This document shows, piece after piece, positions 49,785-59,683 of a DNA stretch of 64,000 bases; within the stretch, counting starts at the first letter, position 1; each line of letters starts with the position of its first letter. The DNA is from Vibrio ruber DSM 16370. Lineage in GTDB: Bacteria > Pseudomonadota > Gammaproteobacteria > Enterobacterales > Vibrionaceae. The translations under genes were made by a program, and so were the position numbers. The stretch spans positions 248,001 to 312,000 of the forward strand of contig NZ_FULE01000014.1 of NCBI RefSeq assembly GCF_900163965.1. The letters run 5' to 3'. The notes under the pieces are model-generated. The model did not search any database, was not told the DNA's origin, and worked only from the letters and a program-made list of their open reading frames with translations.

Positions 49785-50513
49785 TTATTCAGCTTCTACG
49801 AAGCCATCTTTTTCAGCAACAGCAGCAACATCTTTGTTACGGCCTTCACTGATAGATGAAGCAGCAGCATTCAGATAAAGTTGAACTGCACGGATTGCAT
49901 CATCGTTACCTGGGATAATATAGTCAACACCATCTGGGTTAGAGTTCGTATCAACGACTGCGAATACAGGGATACCCAGATTGTTCGCTTCTTTAACTGC
50001 GATGTGCTCATGATCAGCATCGATGATGAACAGAGCGTCTGGTAAACCACCCATATCTTTGATACCACCAAGAGATTTCTCGAGCTTCTCCATTTCGCGA
50101 GTACGCATCAGAGCTTCTTTCTTGGTCAGCTTGTCGAAAGTACCGTCTGTTGATTGAGATTCAAGGTCTTTCAGACGCTTGATTGACTGACGAACGGTTT
50201 TCCAGTTTGTTAACATGCCACCTAACCAGCGGTTGTTAACATAGTATTGGTTGCTTGCTAATGCAGCTTCTTTTACAGATTCAGATGCAGCGCGCTTTGT
50301 CCCTACAAACAGAACTTTTCCTTTTTTCTCACCGATTTTTGCCAGCTCAGCCAGCGCTTCGTTGAACATTGGAACAGTTTTTTCTAGGTTAATGATATGA
50401 ACACGGTTACGAGCACCGAAAATGAAAGGCTTCATTTTTGGATTCCAGTAACGAGTCTGGTGACCGAAGTGAACACCAGCTTTCAGCATATCGCGCATTG
50501 ATACAGTTGCCAT
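49785..50513 (-). CDS. rpsB: 30S ribosomal protein S2
   Basis: A 242-aa protein of the small subunit head that also helps place S1. Markers are [36 protein letters not shown] at the start, [88 protein letters not shown] sits before the ATG at 50513. The open frame runs far upstream without a stop, but this is the leader, not coding. Confidence 0.98.
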   Translation of the reverse strand: MATVSMRDMLKAGVHFGHQTRYWNPKMKPFIFGARNRVHIINLEKTVPMFNEALAELAKIGEKKGKVLFVGTKRAASESVKEAALASNQYYVNNRWLGGMLTNWKTVRQSIKRLKDLESQSTDGTFDKLTKKEALMRTREMEKLEKSLGGIKDMGGLPDALFIIDADHEHIAVKEANNLGIPVFAVVDTNSNPDGVDYIIPGNDDAIRAVQLYLNAAASSISEGRNKDVAAVAEKDGFVEAE

Positions 50514-50877
50514 ATTTTCATCCTCTATGGGGTTAGGCCTCCACATCCCCCATGCATCCGACCTTTGAACTTTTTCATCAAAGGCACCCCGGAACACGTG
50601 TCGGAATGTGTGTGATTTAAAGAAGTAAATGGAAGGAATGCAAAAAGACTCATATCTTTTGTGTGAGATAGGAATCGAGTCTGTCATTCCGGCGCGCTTT
50701 ATATCATATTTTACTGCTGACTGGCTAGAAAAAAATGTCATCTGTCCCGGGTGGTCAGCGCTTAATATTCAGGTTTATCATGTTGCATTGATGTTGCTCG
50801 CTTGCGCTCCTGCCCGCGATTGTTAAAATAAGCTATCAGCACGATGCCGTGCATAGCAAATAAAATAGAGATTACCG
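50514..50877. promoter_or_regulatory. rpsB leader and map promoter region
   Basis: A 364-bp divergent gap. The part near rpsB is rich in structure, including CCTTTGA/TCAAAGG (50562-50568 and 50578-50584) and GGGG/CCCC pairs just before the ribosome binding site. This fits the S2 autoregulatory leader known from gammaproteobacteria, in which S2 binds its own mRNA. No gene is convincing here. The promoters themselves are not certain. Confidence 0.5.
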
Positions 50878-51720
50878 ATGTCTGTAAATATAAAAACTGC
50901 AGAAGAAATTGAAAAAATGCGTGTTGCCGGCCAGCTTGCGGCAGATGTACTTGAAATGATTGAACCTCACGTCAAACCCGGTGTAACGACAGAAGAATTG
51001 GATCAAATCTGCCATCGGTTCATCACAGAGACACAACAAGCCATTCCGGCTCCACTCAATTATCATGGCTTCACAAAATCTATCTGTACGTCTATCAATC
51101 ATGTTGTCTGTCACGGTATTCCGGCAACTGAAGATAGTTCATACGGTCAGATTCCGCGCCCCGCGGTACTTAAAGACGGTGATATCATCAACATTGACAT
51201 CACTGTCATTAAAGATGGATACCACGGTGATACATCCAGAATGTTTTTGGTCGGAGATGTTTCTCCGGCAGATAAACGTCTATGTATGGTGGCACAAGAA
51301 AGTCTTTATCTGGCGATGAAAGTGGTGAAACCCGGTATTCAGTTGGGTGAAATCGGCACCGCGATCGAAAAATACATCAAAACAAATAATAAAAATAATC
51401 CGCGGATGAAGTTTTCGATTGTAAAAGATTACTGTGGTCACGGTATCGGAGCCGGGTTCCATGAAGAGCCACAAGTTGTTCACTATAAAAACGGTGACCG
51501 GACTGTCCTACAGGCAGGTATGACATTTACCATCGAACCGATGATTAATGCAGGTAAATTTAGCTGTCGTCTGGACGATGAAGACGGATGGACGGTCTAT
51601 ACCGCTGACGGTAAAAATTCAGCACAGTGGGAACATACACTCCTCGTTACCGATACCGGTTGTGAAGTGCTCACCTTACGCAAAGACGAAACCATTCCCC
51701 GTCATTTACACAATATCTAA
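50878..51720 (+). CDS. map: Methionine aminopeptidase, type I
   Basis: A 280-aa pita-bread-fold metallopeptidase that removes the initiator Met. Metal ligands are visible in order: Asp in NIDITVIKDGYHGDTSRMF (two Asp), His in YCGHGIGAGFHEEPQVVHY, Glu in TFTIEPMIN and Glu in QWEHTLLVT. The substrate His lies in NHVVCHGIPA. The protein is about 16 residues longer than E. coli MAP, mostly at the C-terminus. Divergent from rpsB, as in enterobacteria, and followed by glnD. Confidence 0.97.
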   Translation: MSVNIKTAEEIEKMRVAGQLAADVLEMIEPHVKPGVTTEELDQICHRFITETQQAIPAPLNYHGFTKSICTSINHVVCHGIPATEDSSYGQIPRPAVLKDGDIINIDITVIKDGYHGDTSRMFLVGDVSPADKRLCMVAQESLYLAMKVVKPGIQLGEIGTAIEKYIKTNNKNNPRMKFSIVKDYCGHGIGAGFHEEPQVVHYKNGDRTVLQAGMTFTIEPMINAGKFSCRLDDEDGWTVYTADGKNSAQWEHTLLVTDTGCEVLTLRKDETIPRHLHNI

Positions 51721-51729
51721 CTCATAAGC

Positions 51730-51766
51730 AGCCTGTATGTCGTGATATTTTCTGACATTGCAGGCT
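51730..51766. repeat. Hairpin after map
   Basis: Interrupted stem AGCCTG-ATGTC with GACAT-CAGGCT, 9 bp past the map stop. It lacks a T-run, so it may be a weak or factor-aided terminator. Confidence 0.45.
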
Positions 51767-51926
51767 CTCCTCTCAATGTCGAGGCAGCACATTACGCCGG
51801 ACAATGTGAACTCGCGCCATCATGACTGTTTTTTCCACTTATTTTTCCATTGCGGTGCACAGGGAAAGGTAGGCTTCTGCATGTATCTTTGATAGATTCA
51901 TATTTTACAATTAAGATGTATGTCGC

Positions 51927-54566
51927 ATGGATGCTACTAATATGCATGTTCAATCCCCACTTACACTAGACGATGAACAACTCACGCTCGCATCGCTGAA
52001 AAATCAGCTGGAAATGTTTGCCGATGAGCAAAAACAACTGTTTCTCAATGCGCATTCAGTGCCGGATCTGGTTTATGGCCGTGCAGAGTATATGGATCAA
52101 TTGCTGCAACGTTTATGGCAGTTTTATAATTTTCATCAGATCGATGGCATCACACTGATTGCAGTTGGTGGCTATGGCAGAAAAGAACTTCACCCGCTGT
52201 CAGATATTGATATTTTAATTCTTTGCAGACAAAAACTTCCGCCCCAAGTTCAGACCCAAATCAGTAAATTCATCACACTACTCTGGGATTTAAAACTCGA
52301 AGTCGGTCACGCCGTCAGAACAATTGAAGAGTGCAGTCTGATTGGCCGTGAAGATTTAACCGTCGCCACCAACCTGCAGGAAGCCAGAAGGCTTGCCGGT
52401 TGTGAAGAGATATATCATCAACTCAAACTGATCATTCTATCGGAATCGTTCTGGCCGACAGAGACATTCTACCGGGCTAAGATTGAAGAACAGAAAGCGC
52501 GTCATGCCCGTTATCACGATACGACCTACAATCTGGAACCCGATATCAAATCGACACCCGGTGGATTGAGAGACATCCATACACTCAGTTGGATAGCCAG
52601 ACGACATTTCGGCGCGACCTCACTGTTTGAAATGAGTAGTCACGGTTTTCTCACCGATGCTGAATACCGAGAGCTGGCAGAATGTCAGGAGTTCTTATGG
52701 CGGATTCGTTTTGCGCTGCATCTGGAACTCAAACGCTACGATAATCGCCTGACGTTTGCTCATCAGGCTCAAGTGGCGCAACATCTTGGCTTTCAGGGAG
52801 AGGGCAACCATGCTGTTGAAATGATGATGAAAGAGTTCTACCGGACGCTGAGACGGGTCGCAGAACTGAATAAGATGCTGCTCAAACTCTTTGATCAGGC
52901 GATTCTCGATGAAGACGAATCTCTTCTGCCGACAATTCTCAATCAGCATTTTCAAAAACGGGGCAACCTCATAGAACTCCGAACCGAAGGGCTGTTCCAA
53001 CACCATCCGGAAACCATTCTGGATATGTTTATCCACATTGCAAATGATTCTCAGATTGAAGGTGTGTCTCCGACGACCATGAGACAGCTCAGAACAGCCC
53101 GACGCCGCCTCAGTTACTTTTTACACACCCTGCCTTCAGCCCGAGAAAAATTCATGGAATTGGTCCGCCATCCCAATGCCCTGACCAAAGCTTTCAGCCT
53201 GATGCATCGTCATGGTGTCTTATCTGCGTATCTGCCGCAGTGGAGTCACATTGTCGGACAAATGCAGTTCGACCTCTTTCATGTCTATACCGTCGATGAA
53301 CACAGCATTCGTTTACTCAAACATATCCGGATTTTCAGTGACCCCAAAAATCACGAACACCATCCGATCTGCTGTGAAGTCTACCCGCGCCTGCAAAAGA
53401 AAGAGTTACTGATCCTCGCAGCTATCTTCCATGATATCGGGAAAGGACGTGGCGGTGATCATTCAGAAATCGGTGCGGCAGAAGCCTATGATTTCTGTAT
53501 TGAGCATGGCTTATCAAAACCTGAAGCAAAATTGGTATCATGGCTGGTTCAAAATCACTTACTGATGTCAGTCACAGCACAACGACGCGATATTTATGAT
53601 CCGGAAGTGATTATTGAGTTCGCCAAAACAGTTCGTGATGAAGAATATCTTGAATTTCTCGTCTGCCTCACTGTTGCGGACATTTGTGCAACAAATCCAG
53701 AGTTATGGAATAGTTGGAAAAGAACCTTACTGGCAGAACTGTTTTATTCAACGCAGCGGGCACTCCGCCGAGGTCTGGAAAATCCGGTCGATGTCAGAGA
53801 GCGAATCCGCCACAACCAGCAGCTTTCTTCCGCTTTATTAAGAAAAGAAGGGTTCAGTCTGCAAGAAATTGATTCGTTGTGGCAACGTTTCAAAGCAGAC
53901 TATTTCTTACGCCACACACATAAGCAAATCGCTTGGCATTGCACGCATATATTACGCCACCAAGCCCCAGATGAACCGCTGATTTTAATCAGCAAGAAAG
54001 CCACGCGTGGCGGCACGGAAATTTTTGTTTATACCAAAGATCAACATGCACTGTTTGCCACGGTTGTTGCCGAACTCGATCGCAAAGGGCTGAACGTTCA
54101 TGATGCTCAAATCATGACCAGCAAGGATGGTTATGCGCTCGATACATTTATGGTATTGGATCAAAATGGAGATACCATTGATGCAGAACGCCATCAAACA
54201 CTGACATCCCATCTCCACAGAGCTATCGGAAAAGGGACGCCTGCCCTGCATAAAACCCGCAGAACCCCCAGCAACTTAAAACACTTTAAAGTCAAAACAC
54301 AGGTCGACTTTCTGCCGACCAAAAGTAAAAAACGCACACTCGTTGAATTTGTAGCACTGGATATGCCCGGGTTACTCGCAACCGTCGGCGCAACATTTTC
54401 CGAGTTGGGATTCGATATTCACGGTGCCAAAATCACAACTATCGGTGAAAGGGCAGAAGACTTATTCATTATTACCAGTACCACTCATGGTAAGCTAAGC
54501 ATAGAAGAGCAGGAAAATCTGAGACAGGTTTTGATTGAGAACGTGGATGCACTGATGCCCCATTAA
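51927..54566 (+). CDS. glnD: PII uridylyltransferase / uridylyl-removing enzyme
   Basis: An 879-aa bifunctional sensor of glutamine that uridylylates and deuridylylates PII (glnB is in this window). The nucleotidyltransferase domain has VGGYGRKELHPLSDIDILILC with the Asp pair. The HD domain has HDIGKGRGGDHSEIG, giving the removing activity. Two C-terminal ACT domains (about residues 690-770 and 800-879; second motif LDMPGLLATVGATFSELGFDIHGAKI) bind glutamine. Length matches E. coli GlnD (890 aa). It follows map after 206 bp. Confidence 0.97.
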   Translation: MDATNMHVQSPLTLDDEQLTLASLKNQLEMFADEQKQLFLNAHSVPDLVYGRAEYMDQLLQRLWQFYNFHQIDGITLIAVGGYGRKELHPLSDIDILILCRQKLPPQVQTQISKFITLLWDLKLEVGHAVRTIEECSLIGREDLTVATNLQEARRLAGCEEIYHQLKLIILSESFWPTETFYRAKIEEQKARHARYHDTTYNLEPDIKSTPGGLRDIHTLSWIARRHFGATSLFEMSSHGFLTDAEYRELAECQEFLWRIRFALHLELKRYDNRLTFAHQAQVAQHLGFQGEGNHAVEMMMKEFYRTLRRVAELNKMLLKLFDQAILDEDESLLPTILNQHFQKRGNLIELRTEGLFQHHPETILDMFIHIANDSQIEGVSPTTMRQLRTARRRLSYFLHTLPSAREKFMELVRHPNALTKAFSLMHRHGVLSAYLPQWSHIVGQMQFDLFHVYTVDEHSIRLLKHIRIFSDPKNHEHHPICCEVYPRLQKKELLILAAIFHDIGKGRGGDHSEIGAAEAYDFCIEHGLSKPEAKLVSWLVQNHLLMSVTAQRRDIYDPEVIIEFAKTVRDEEYLEFLVCLTVADICATNPELWNSWKRTLLAELFYSTQRALRRGLENPVDVRERIRHNQQLSSALLRKEGFSLQEIDSLWQRFKADYFLRHTHKQIAWHCTHILRHQAPDEPLILISKKATRGGTEIFVYTKDQHALFATVVAELDRKGLNVHDAQIMTSKDGYALDTFMVLDQNGDTIDAERHQTLTSHLHRAIGKGTPALHKTRRTPSNLKHFKVKTQVDFLPTKSKKRTLVEFVALDMPGLLATVGATFSELGFDIHGAKITTIGERAEDLFIITSTTHGKLSIEEQENLRQVLIENVDALMPH

Positions 54567-54707
54567 GCGGCATCAGCCTCTCCTTAAACCGGATATCAAT
54601 AGAGCGATCTATACCACAACTTTCAATGCAAAATAGGAACATGCGCTATCTCAACCGATAAGAGACTGATACATTGATATTATCACCAGTCACCGGAGAG
54701 ACAGCCC

Positions 54708-55091
54708 ATGTTCCCACACCTCAGCAATCTTGGAATCAATGATCCCAGCCAGATAGAACGCTATACCGTCCGTCAGGAAGCCCTGAAAGATGTGCTGAAA
54801 ATTTATTTTCGTAAACAAAAAGGAGAATTGTTTGCGAAAAGTGTGAAATTTAAATACCCGCGACAAGTGAAGAATGTACTGGTCGATAGTGGTAGTCACC
54901 AATACAAAGAAGTCACCGAAATTAGTCGGAATCTCACCTTAGTTATTGATGAACTCAACCACATTACAACCCCGGAACAACTCTCCGAACAAGATCTGAA
55001 AGAAAAAATACTCAGTGATCTACGCCATCTGGAAAAAGTCGTAACCAGTAAGATTCAAGAAATTGAACATGATTTAATGAAATTAAAATGA
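54708..55091 (+). CDS. yaeH: DUF3461 / UPF0325-family protein (YaeH-like)
   Basis: A 127-aa protein of unknown function, similar along its length to E. coli YaeH (128 aa): [46 protein letters not shown], then [21 protein letters not shown] and [20 protein letters not shown]. The C-terminal part is predicted helical. In E. coli the gene is also near glnD, separated by dapD, which is absent here. GGAG precedes the ATG, and a terminator follows. Confidence 0.92.
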   Translation: MFPHLSNLGINDPSQIERYTVRQEALKDVLKIYFRKQKGELFAKSVKFKYPRQVKNVLVDSGSHQYKEVTEISRNLTLVIDELNHITTPEQLSEQDLKEKILSDLRHLEKVVTSKIQEIEHDLMKLK

Positions 55092-55094
55092 TGG

Positions 55095-55122
55095 ATGAGG
55101 TTCCCATGGGGACCTCATTTTT
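55095..55122 (+). terminator. Intrinsic terminator of the yaeH-like gene
   Basis: Stem ATGAGGT-CCC with GGG-ACCTCAT, one mismatch, 2-nt loop, then TTTT. Confidence 0.8.
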
Positions 55123-55141
55123 ACCTTACCACACGTGTATT

Positions 55142-55645
55142 TCAGCCAAACCATCCGCTGCTAAAACCGATCCCCGCCAGTACAACCCCTGATATCACAC
55201 CGGCAAGCACATCATCACTCATAATGCCGAATCCGCCGGTGACATGCTGATCTAACCAACGAATCGGCCATGGCTTCACCATATCGAAAAAGCGAAATAA
55301 CACAAAACCGATGATGATCCACGACCACTCTCCGCTCCCCTGTACCATATAAGGAACGATCAACATGGTAATCCAAAAACCGACAAATTCATCCCAGACA
55401 ATAGAACCGTGATCATGCACCTGCATATCGTCTGACGTTTGCTGACAAATCTTTATACCGGCCAATGCAGCGATCAGCGTTACCCCCAGATAGGCCCAAA
55501 ATGGCAATTGAGCCAGCAATAGATAAAATGGAATTGCCGCCAGCGTTCCCATAGTACCGGGAATAACCGGGGATAACCCACTGCCAAATCCCGTTGCCAG
55601 CAAATGCCAAGGGTTACTAAGGCACAACCGTTCGGTCGCTTTCAT
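55142..55645 (-). CDS. pgpA: Phosphatidylglycerophosphatase A
   Basis: A 167-aa inner-membrane phosphatase that makes phosphatidylglycerol. Markers are FGSGLSPVIPGTMGTLAAIPFYLLL, HDHGSIVWDEFVGFWITML and FRFFDMVKPWPIRWLDQHVTGGFGIMSDDVLAGV, with conserved Asp residues for metal. Membrane helices alternate with these. I chose the ATG at 55645 with AGGAG upstream; it starts 3 bp beyond the thiL stop. Confidence 0.95.
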   Translation of the reverse strand: MKATERLCLSNPWHLLATGFGSGLSPVIPGTMGTLAAIPFYLLLAQLPFWAYLGVTLIAALAGIKICQQTSDDMQVHDHGSIVWDEFVGFWITMLIVPYMVQGSGEWSWIIIGFVLFRFFDMVKPWPIRWLDQHVTGGFGIMSDDVLAGVISGVVLAGIGFSSGWFG

Positions 55646-55648
55646 CAA

Positions 55649-56626
55649 TTACTTCTCCTGCTGAAAATGATCATAACCTGTCAGCTCCCACGACAAGGGA
55701 CTGCCTTCATGATGTAATTCCCACTGCCCCTGAGGTCGAATTTGTCCGATACAAGCCAGTGGTGTATCACAATGAGAAAGCGCACTTGCCAGTGAACCTT
55801 TATTTTCTTCCGAGACGGTAAAACAGAGTTCATATTCTTCACCGCTCGTTAATGCATACTGTTGTGCTTTGACCCTATCCCCCCCCAAATACTGTAACAG
55901 CACTTCGGAAACAGGCAGTCGACTCACGTCAATACTGGCTCCAACCCCTGACCCCGTCAGAATATGTTGTAGATCAGCAATCAAGCCATCAGAAATATCA
56001 ATGGCAGCCGATGCCTGTTTTAATAATGACTGTCCGGCGAGAATTCTGGGGGTTGCAAAGTAGTGACGCTTTTCCAGCTCCCGTCCGACATCATCAAGTG
56101 CTGACGTCTGAGATAAAATCAGTTCTAATCCGGCTTTACTATCGCCCAGTGTACCTGTGACATAAATCCAGTCTCCGACCTTTGCACCGTTGCGAGTCAG
56201 CGCTTGCGTTTCCGGTACAAAACCATGCACGGTCAGTGTAATACTCAAAGGCCCCCGAGTGGTATCGCCACCGATCAATTGAATATTGTAGTAACTCGCT
56301 AACTCAAAGAAGGCATCGCAGAACCGCTTCAACCACACTGTATCGGTTTCAGGTAACGTCAAAGCCAGCGTACACCACGCCGGTGTTGCACCCATCGCGG
56401 CCAAATCACTTAAATTAGAGACCAAAGCTTTATGTGCGATCCAAGCCGGATCGACCTCGGGCAGAAAATGCGTTCCTGAGACCATTGTATCTGTACTGAT
56501 CGCAAGACGGATCTGTTCAGGTACTTTTACAATCGCGCAATCATCGCCAATACCAAGATGAACATCTTTACGCTGTGTTTGTCGTTGCTTAAAGAAACGA
56601 TCGATTAAACCAAATTCACCAGTCAT
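55649..56626 (-). CDS. thiL: Thiamine-monophosphate kinase
   Basis: A 325-aa kinase making thiamine diphosphate, of the same fold as PurM. It shows GEFGLIDRFF, LGIGDDCAIVKVP, STDTMVSGTHF, NLSDLAAMGATPAWCTLALTLP, IGGDTTRGPLSITLTVHG and AIDISDGLIADLQHIL. Length equals E. coli ThiL (325 aa). A terminator-like hairpin lies between it and nusB, so expression may be partly independent. Confidence 0.96.
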   Translation of the reverse strand: MTGEFGLIDRFFKQRQTQRKDVHLGIGDDCAIVKVPEQIRLAISTDTMVSGTHFLPEVDPAWIAHKALVSNLSDLAAMGATPAWCTLALTLPETDTVWLKRFCDAFFELASYYNIQLIGGDTTRGPLSITLTVHGFVPETQALTRNGAKVGDWIYVTGTLGDSKAGLELILSQTSALDDVGRELEKRHYFATPRILAGQSLLKQASAAIDISDGLIADLQHILTGSGVGASIDVSRLPVSEVLLQYLGGDRVKAQQYALTSGEEYELCFTVSEENKGSLASALSHCDTPLACIGQIRPQGQWELHHEGSPLSWELTGYDHFQQEK

Positions 56627-56663
56627 AAATTTTTCCTGAATATGGGGAGATATGTATCATGCA

Positions 56664-56692
56664 CATAAAAAAGGTCAGCTCTCGCTGACCTT
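56664..56692 (-). terminator. Terminator between nusB and thiL
   Basis: Stem AAGGTCAGC (56671-56679) and GCTGACCTT (56684-56692) with a 4-nt loop and a T6 run on the minus strand. It also has T-rich sequence on the plus side. Confidence 0.85.
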
Positions 56693-56743
56693 CTTATTTT
56701 AATCGCTTTCTGGTAATTGCGTACACAGACTTATTGTGAGCAC

Positions 56744-57211
56744 TTATTTCTTACGAACGTGAGGTGCCGCTTTATCCAGAACACCGTTGACAAATTTATG
56801 GCTGTCTTCGGCTGCAAAAGATTTTGCGAGTTCAATGGCTTCATTGATCACGACTTTATAAGGCACATCTTCGCGACGTGTCATCTCGTACATCGCCAAA
56901 CGAAGTAAAGCCAGTTCCATCATATCCAGATCTTGCATCGGACGAGAAGCATAAGGGCGGATTTTACTATCCAGCTCAATGTGATTCTGCACGACACCGG
57001 CCAGCAGATCACGAAAATACTCAACATCTGTTTCAGGGGCACGCAATGCCGGCTCCGTCGAGTGATGCTCTTCATCATCATATTTATCACTAGAGAGAAA
57101 CTGAGCCTCAATCGTTGAGACATTCTCACGGGTAATTTGCCAAGAATAAATAGCCTGTAAAGCAAACTGGCGTGCATTACGACGTGCGGCTGGTTTCACT
57201 GGAGCCCCCAT
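56744..57211 (-). CDS. nusB: Transcription antitermination factor NusB
   Basis: A 155-aa all-helical factor that, with NusE (S10), binds boxA in rRNA leaders. Markers are [19 protein letters not shown], and the C-terminal [34 protein letters not shown]. There is an unusual acidic loop ([18 protein letters not shown]). Its ATG overlaps the ribH stop in a TAATG junction, so translation is coupled. Confidence 0.97.
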   Translation of the reverse strand: MGAPVKPAARRNARQFALQAIYSWQITRENVSTIEAQFLSSDKYDDEEHHSTEPALRAPETDVEYFRDLLAGVVQNHIELDSKIRPYASRPMQDLDMMELALLRLAMYEMTRREDVPYKVVINEAIELAKSFAAEDSHKFVNGVLDKAAPHVRKK

Positions 57212-57681
57212 TAGGAATCAATTGCAGAAAGAACATTAATCATTTCAAGTGCGCTCAGTGCAGCCTCTGCACCTTTATTACCAGCCTTGGTTCCTGCGCG
57301 CTCGATTGCTTGGTCGATAGTATCAACCGTCAAGACACCAAAAGCGACAGGCAGGCTATACTCCATAGAAACCTGAGCTAAGCCTTTATTACACTCATTA
57401 CAAACATAGTCAAAATGTGGCGTACCGCCCCGGATCACTGTCCCAAGAGAGACAATCGCATCAAACTGACCGGTTTTTGCGACTCGCTGCGCAACGAGCG
57501 GCAGTTCAACAGCCCCCGGGCAACGAACAACCGTAATATTCTCATCACTTATCTGACCATGACGTTTCAACGTGTCAATTGCACCGGAAAGTAAACTTTC
57601 ATTAATAAAACTATTAAACCGTGAAATGACAATCGCAATTTTCGCGTGAGGTGCCGGGAAACCTCCCTCAATCACTTTCAT
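57211..57681 (-). CDS. ribH: 6,7-dimethyl-8-ribityllumazine synthase
   Basis: A 156-aa enzyme that joins the RibB and RibD/RibA branches to lumazine, the penultimate riboflavin step. It forms a large capsid-like shell in many bacteria. Markers are [73 protein letters not shown] and [24 protein letters not shown]. Length equals E. coli RibH. Followed by nusB, with which it overlaps by one base. Confidence 0.97.
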   Translation of the reverse strand: MKVIEGGFPAPHAKIAIVISRFNSFINESLLSGAIDTLKRHGQISDENITVVRCPGAVELPLVAQRVAKTGQFDAIVSLGTVIRGGTPHFDYVCNECNKGLAQVSMEYSLPVAFGVLTVDTIDQAIERAGTKAGNKGAEAALSALEMINVLSAIDS

Positions 57682-57756
57682 AAACTTTCCTTAAAACTCT
57701 GTTCATCAGCGAGAATCGGCGGATTCTAGCATAGTTCCATCATTAATTTCTAATGG

Positions 57757-57802
57757 TATTTAAAGACGCCCGCAAACAGATTTCCTGTTTTATCTGAGCG
57801 TC
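57757..57802 (-). terminator. Hairpin between ribB and ribH
   Basis: Outer stem GACGC/GCGTC and inner stem AAACAG/CTGTTT with bulges, followed by TTTAAAT on the minus strand. A weak terminator-like structure. Confidence 0.5.
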
Positions 57803-57814
57803 GTCCTCGGATGA

Positions 57815-58924
57815 TTACTGACTGATATACTCAACAACATTCAGCCCAAACCCACCCAATGCATGATATTTCTTATTTGCGGAGGAGAGCAACTTCATAT
57901 CAGTGACTCCCAGGTCGGCAAGAATCTGTGAACCGACACCGACACGCCGGGAGGTTCCTTGTTTTTTCGCCATGGCAGGCGCTTCACCTTTATCTTGTAA
58001 TTCAAACATCTTCACCCGATGGATAATCAGCTCCGATGATTCTTCATTACCGAGCAGAACCAGCACACCACCTTCAACACTAATGCGTTTCATCGCATCT
58101 TCAATGCTCCAGCTCCGGTCAGTGTTTCGATCGCTATGCAATACATCCGTGAAAGTGTTAATCAAGTGAACACGAACAAGAGGTACATCCTGCTCGGCTT
58201 TCTCTTTAACCAGTGCGTAATGAACCTGATTATCGATCACATCACGATAAGTGATTAAATCGAATTCGCCATAAGCAGTTGGCAACTGACAGGTTGCAAC
58301 ACGCTCAATGGTAGTTTCCGTGTTATTTCGGTATTCAATCAGATCAGCAATCGTCCCCAGCTTAATTTGGTGTTTCTCTGCAAACACTTCCAAATCCGGA
58401 CGTCTTGCCATACTGCCGTCTTCTTTAAGAATTTCGACAATGACCGAAGCAGGTTCCAGACCGGCTAATCTTGCCAAATCGCATCCGGCTTCAGTATGTC
58501 CGGCGCGAATCAATACGCCCCCGTCCTGAGCGGCAAGCGGGAAAATATGCCCTGGCTGAACGAGATCGGAAGCCTTTGCATCCGGTGCAACTGCCGCCTG
58601 AACAGTCCGGGCACGATCACCGGCTGAAATACCGGTAGTGACGCCCTCAGCTGCTTCAATCGAAACCGTAAAATTAGTGGTAAACTGGGCGTTATTATCT
58701 TGAACCATCGGAGCCAGTCCCAAACGCTGACAACGCTCTTTGGTCATTGTCAGACAAATCAGCCCCCGCCCATGCGTTGCCATAAAATTAATCGCTTCTG
58801 GTGTAATATGCTCAGCGGCAATGATCATATCACCTTCATTTTCGCGATCTTCATCGTCCATCAGGATAACTATTTTACCCTGACGAATATCTTCGATAAT
58901 TTCTTGGGGGGTGCTAATTGCCAT
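57815..58924 (-). CDS. ribB: DHBP synthase with degenerate GTP cyclohydrolase II-like domain (RibBX type)
   Basis: A 369-aa two-domain protein. The N-terminal part (about 1-200) is a full 3,4-dihydroxy-2-butanone 4-phosphate synthase: [46 protein letters not shown] and [17 protein letters not shown]. The C-terminal part (about 205-369) has the GTP cyclohydrolase II outline ([32 protein letters not shown]) but lacks the three zinc-binding Cys (C-x10-C-x-C) and the following catalytic segment. It is therefore not expected to hydrolyse GTP. This form is known from proteobacteria as RibBX, with the second domain thought to have a regulatory or structural role. The organism must have a separate ribA. 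Confidence 0.92.
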   Translation of the reverse strand: MAISTPQEIIEDIRQGKIVILMDDEDRENEGDMIIAAEHITPEAINFMATHGRGLICLTMTKERCQRLGLAPMVQDNNAQFTTNFTVSIEAAEGVTTGISAGDRARTVQAAVAPDAKASDLVQPGHIFPLAAQDGGVLIRAGHTEAGCDLARLAGLEPASVIVEILKEDGSMARRPDLEVFAEKHQIKLGTIADLIEYRNNTETTIERVATCQLPTAYGEFDLITYRDVIDNQVHYALVKEKAEQDVPLVRVHLINTFTDVLHSDRNTDRSWSIEDAMKRISVEGGVLVLLGNEESSELIIHRVKMFELQDKGEAPAMAKKQGTSRRVGVGSQILADLGVTDMKLLSSANKKYHALGGFGLNVVEYISQ

Positions 58925-59005
58925 CGTTTTTATCCTCGGTACTGAATTTAGTCTATTGCCTTGTATGATGTTTTAATGCGATTTCAAACAACAAGTTGTC
59001 ATCAT

Positions 59006-59665
59006 TCAAGCAAAACCATTTTGCTGCAAAAATTCGAATGTCATGGAAGCTCTCTGTTCATGTTTTTCAGAGGCTCCGGCACTCAGTAGTCGTTCCAGAT
59101 AGCGAGCCATAACATCAACTTCAAGATTTACTTGTCGTCCGACCCGGAATGAGTGAATCGTCGTTTCTGACGATGTATGGGGAATAATCGTCAGTTTAAA
59201 AGCGTTGTGACGTAATGCATTGACGGTCAGGCTGATGCCATCCACTGTAATTGAGCCCTTTTCTGCCACATAACGGGAAATGTCTTCCGGTAAAGCAATC
59301 CAGAATTCAATCGCTCGCCCGACCTGAGCCCGCTCAACAATCTCACCAACACCATCGACATGGCCGGAAACAATATGTCCGCCAAACCGGGTGGTCGGTA
59401 ACATAGCCTTTTCCAGATTCACGCGATCCCCGACCTGAGCGTGGGCAAAACTCGACTTATTGAGAGTTTCCAGTGATAAATCAGCTGTGTAGCGGCTCTC
59501 TGTCATTTCGACAACGGTCAGACACACACCATTGGTCGCAATGCTGTCACCCGGTTTTACGTCTGACATATCCAGTGAACCAACGTCAACCTGAATGGAG
59601 ACATCCTCGCCTTTCGGGATGATCGCTGTGAGAGTCCCGATAGATTCAACAATACCAGTAAACAT
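59006..59665 (-). CDS. ribE: Riboflavin synthase alpha chain
   Basis: A 219-aa enzyme that dismutates two lumazines into riboflavin. It has the internal duplication of the family: MFTGIVESIGTLTAI / DSIATNGVCLTVVEM and GHIVSGHVDGVGEIV / GSITVDGISLTVNAL. Ends in FLQQNGFA. No FMN riboswitch is visible in the 81 bp before ribB or the 18 bp before this gene. Also called ribC in some species. Confidence 0.96.
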   Translation of the reverse strand: MFTGIVESIGTLTAIIPKGEDVSIQVDVGSLDMSDVKPGDSIATNGVCLTVVEMTESRYTADLSLETLNKSSFAHAQVGDRVNLEKAMLPTTRFGGHIVSGHVDGVGEIVERAQVGRAIEFWIALPEDISRYVAEKGSITVDGISLTVNALRHNAFKLTIIPHTSSETTIHSFRVGRQVNLEVDVMARYLERLLSAGASEKHEQRASMTFEFLQQNGFA

Positions 59666-59683
59666 GATGTTACTCTTATATTT

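Noticed and set aside
50514-50741. Open frame extending rpsB upstream by 76 codons
   Set aside because: S2 starts at MATVSM with a good ribosome binding site. The upstream frame is the structured leader and has no similarity to S2.
58925-59005. FMN riboswitch before ribB
   Set aside because: The gap is only 81 bp and lacks the conserved RFN element motifs. FMN riboswitches usually precede a separate ribB.
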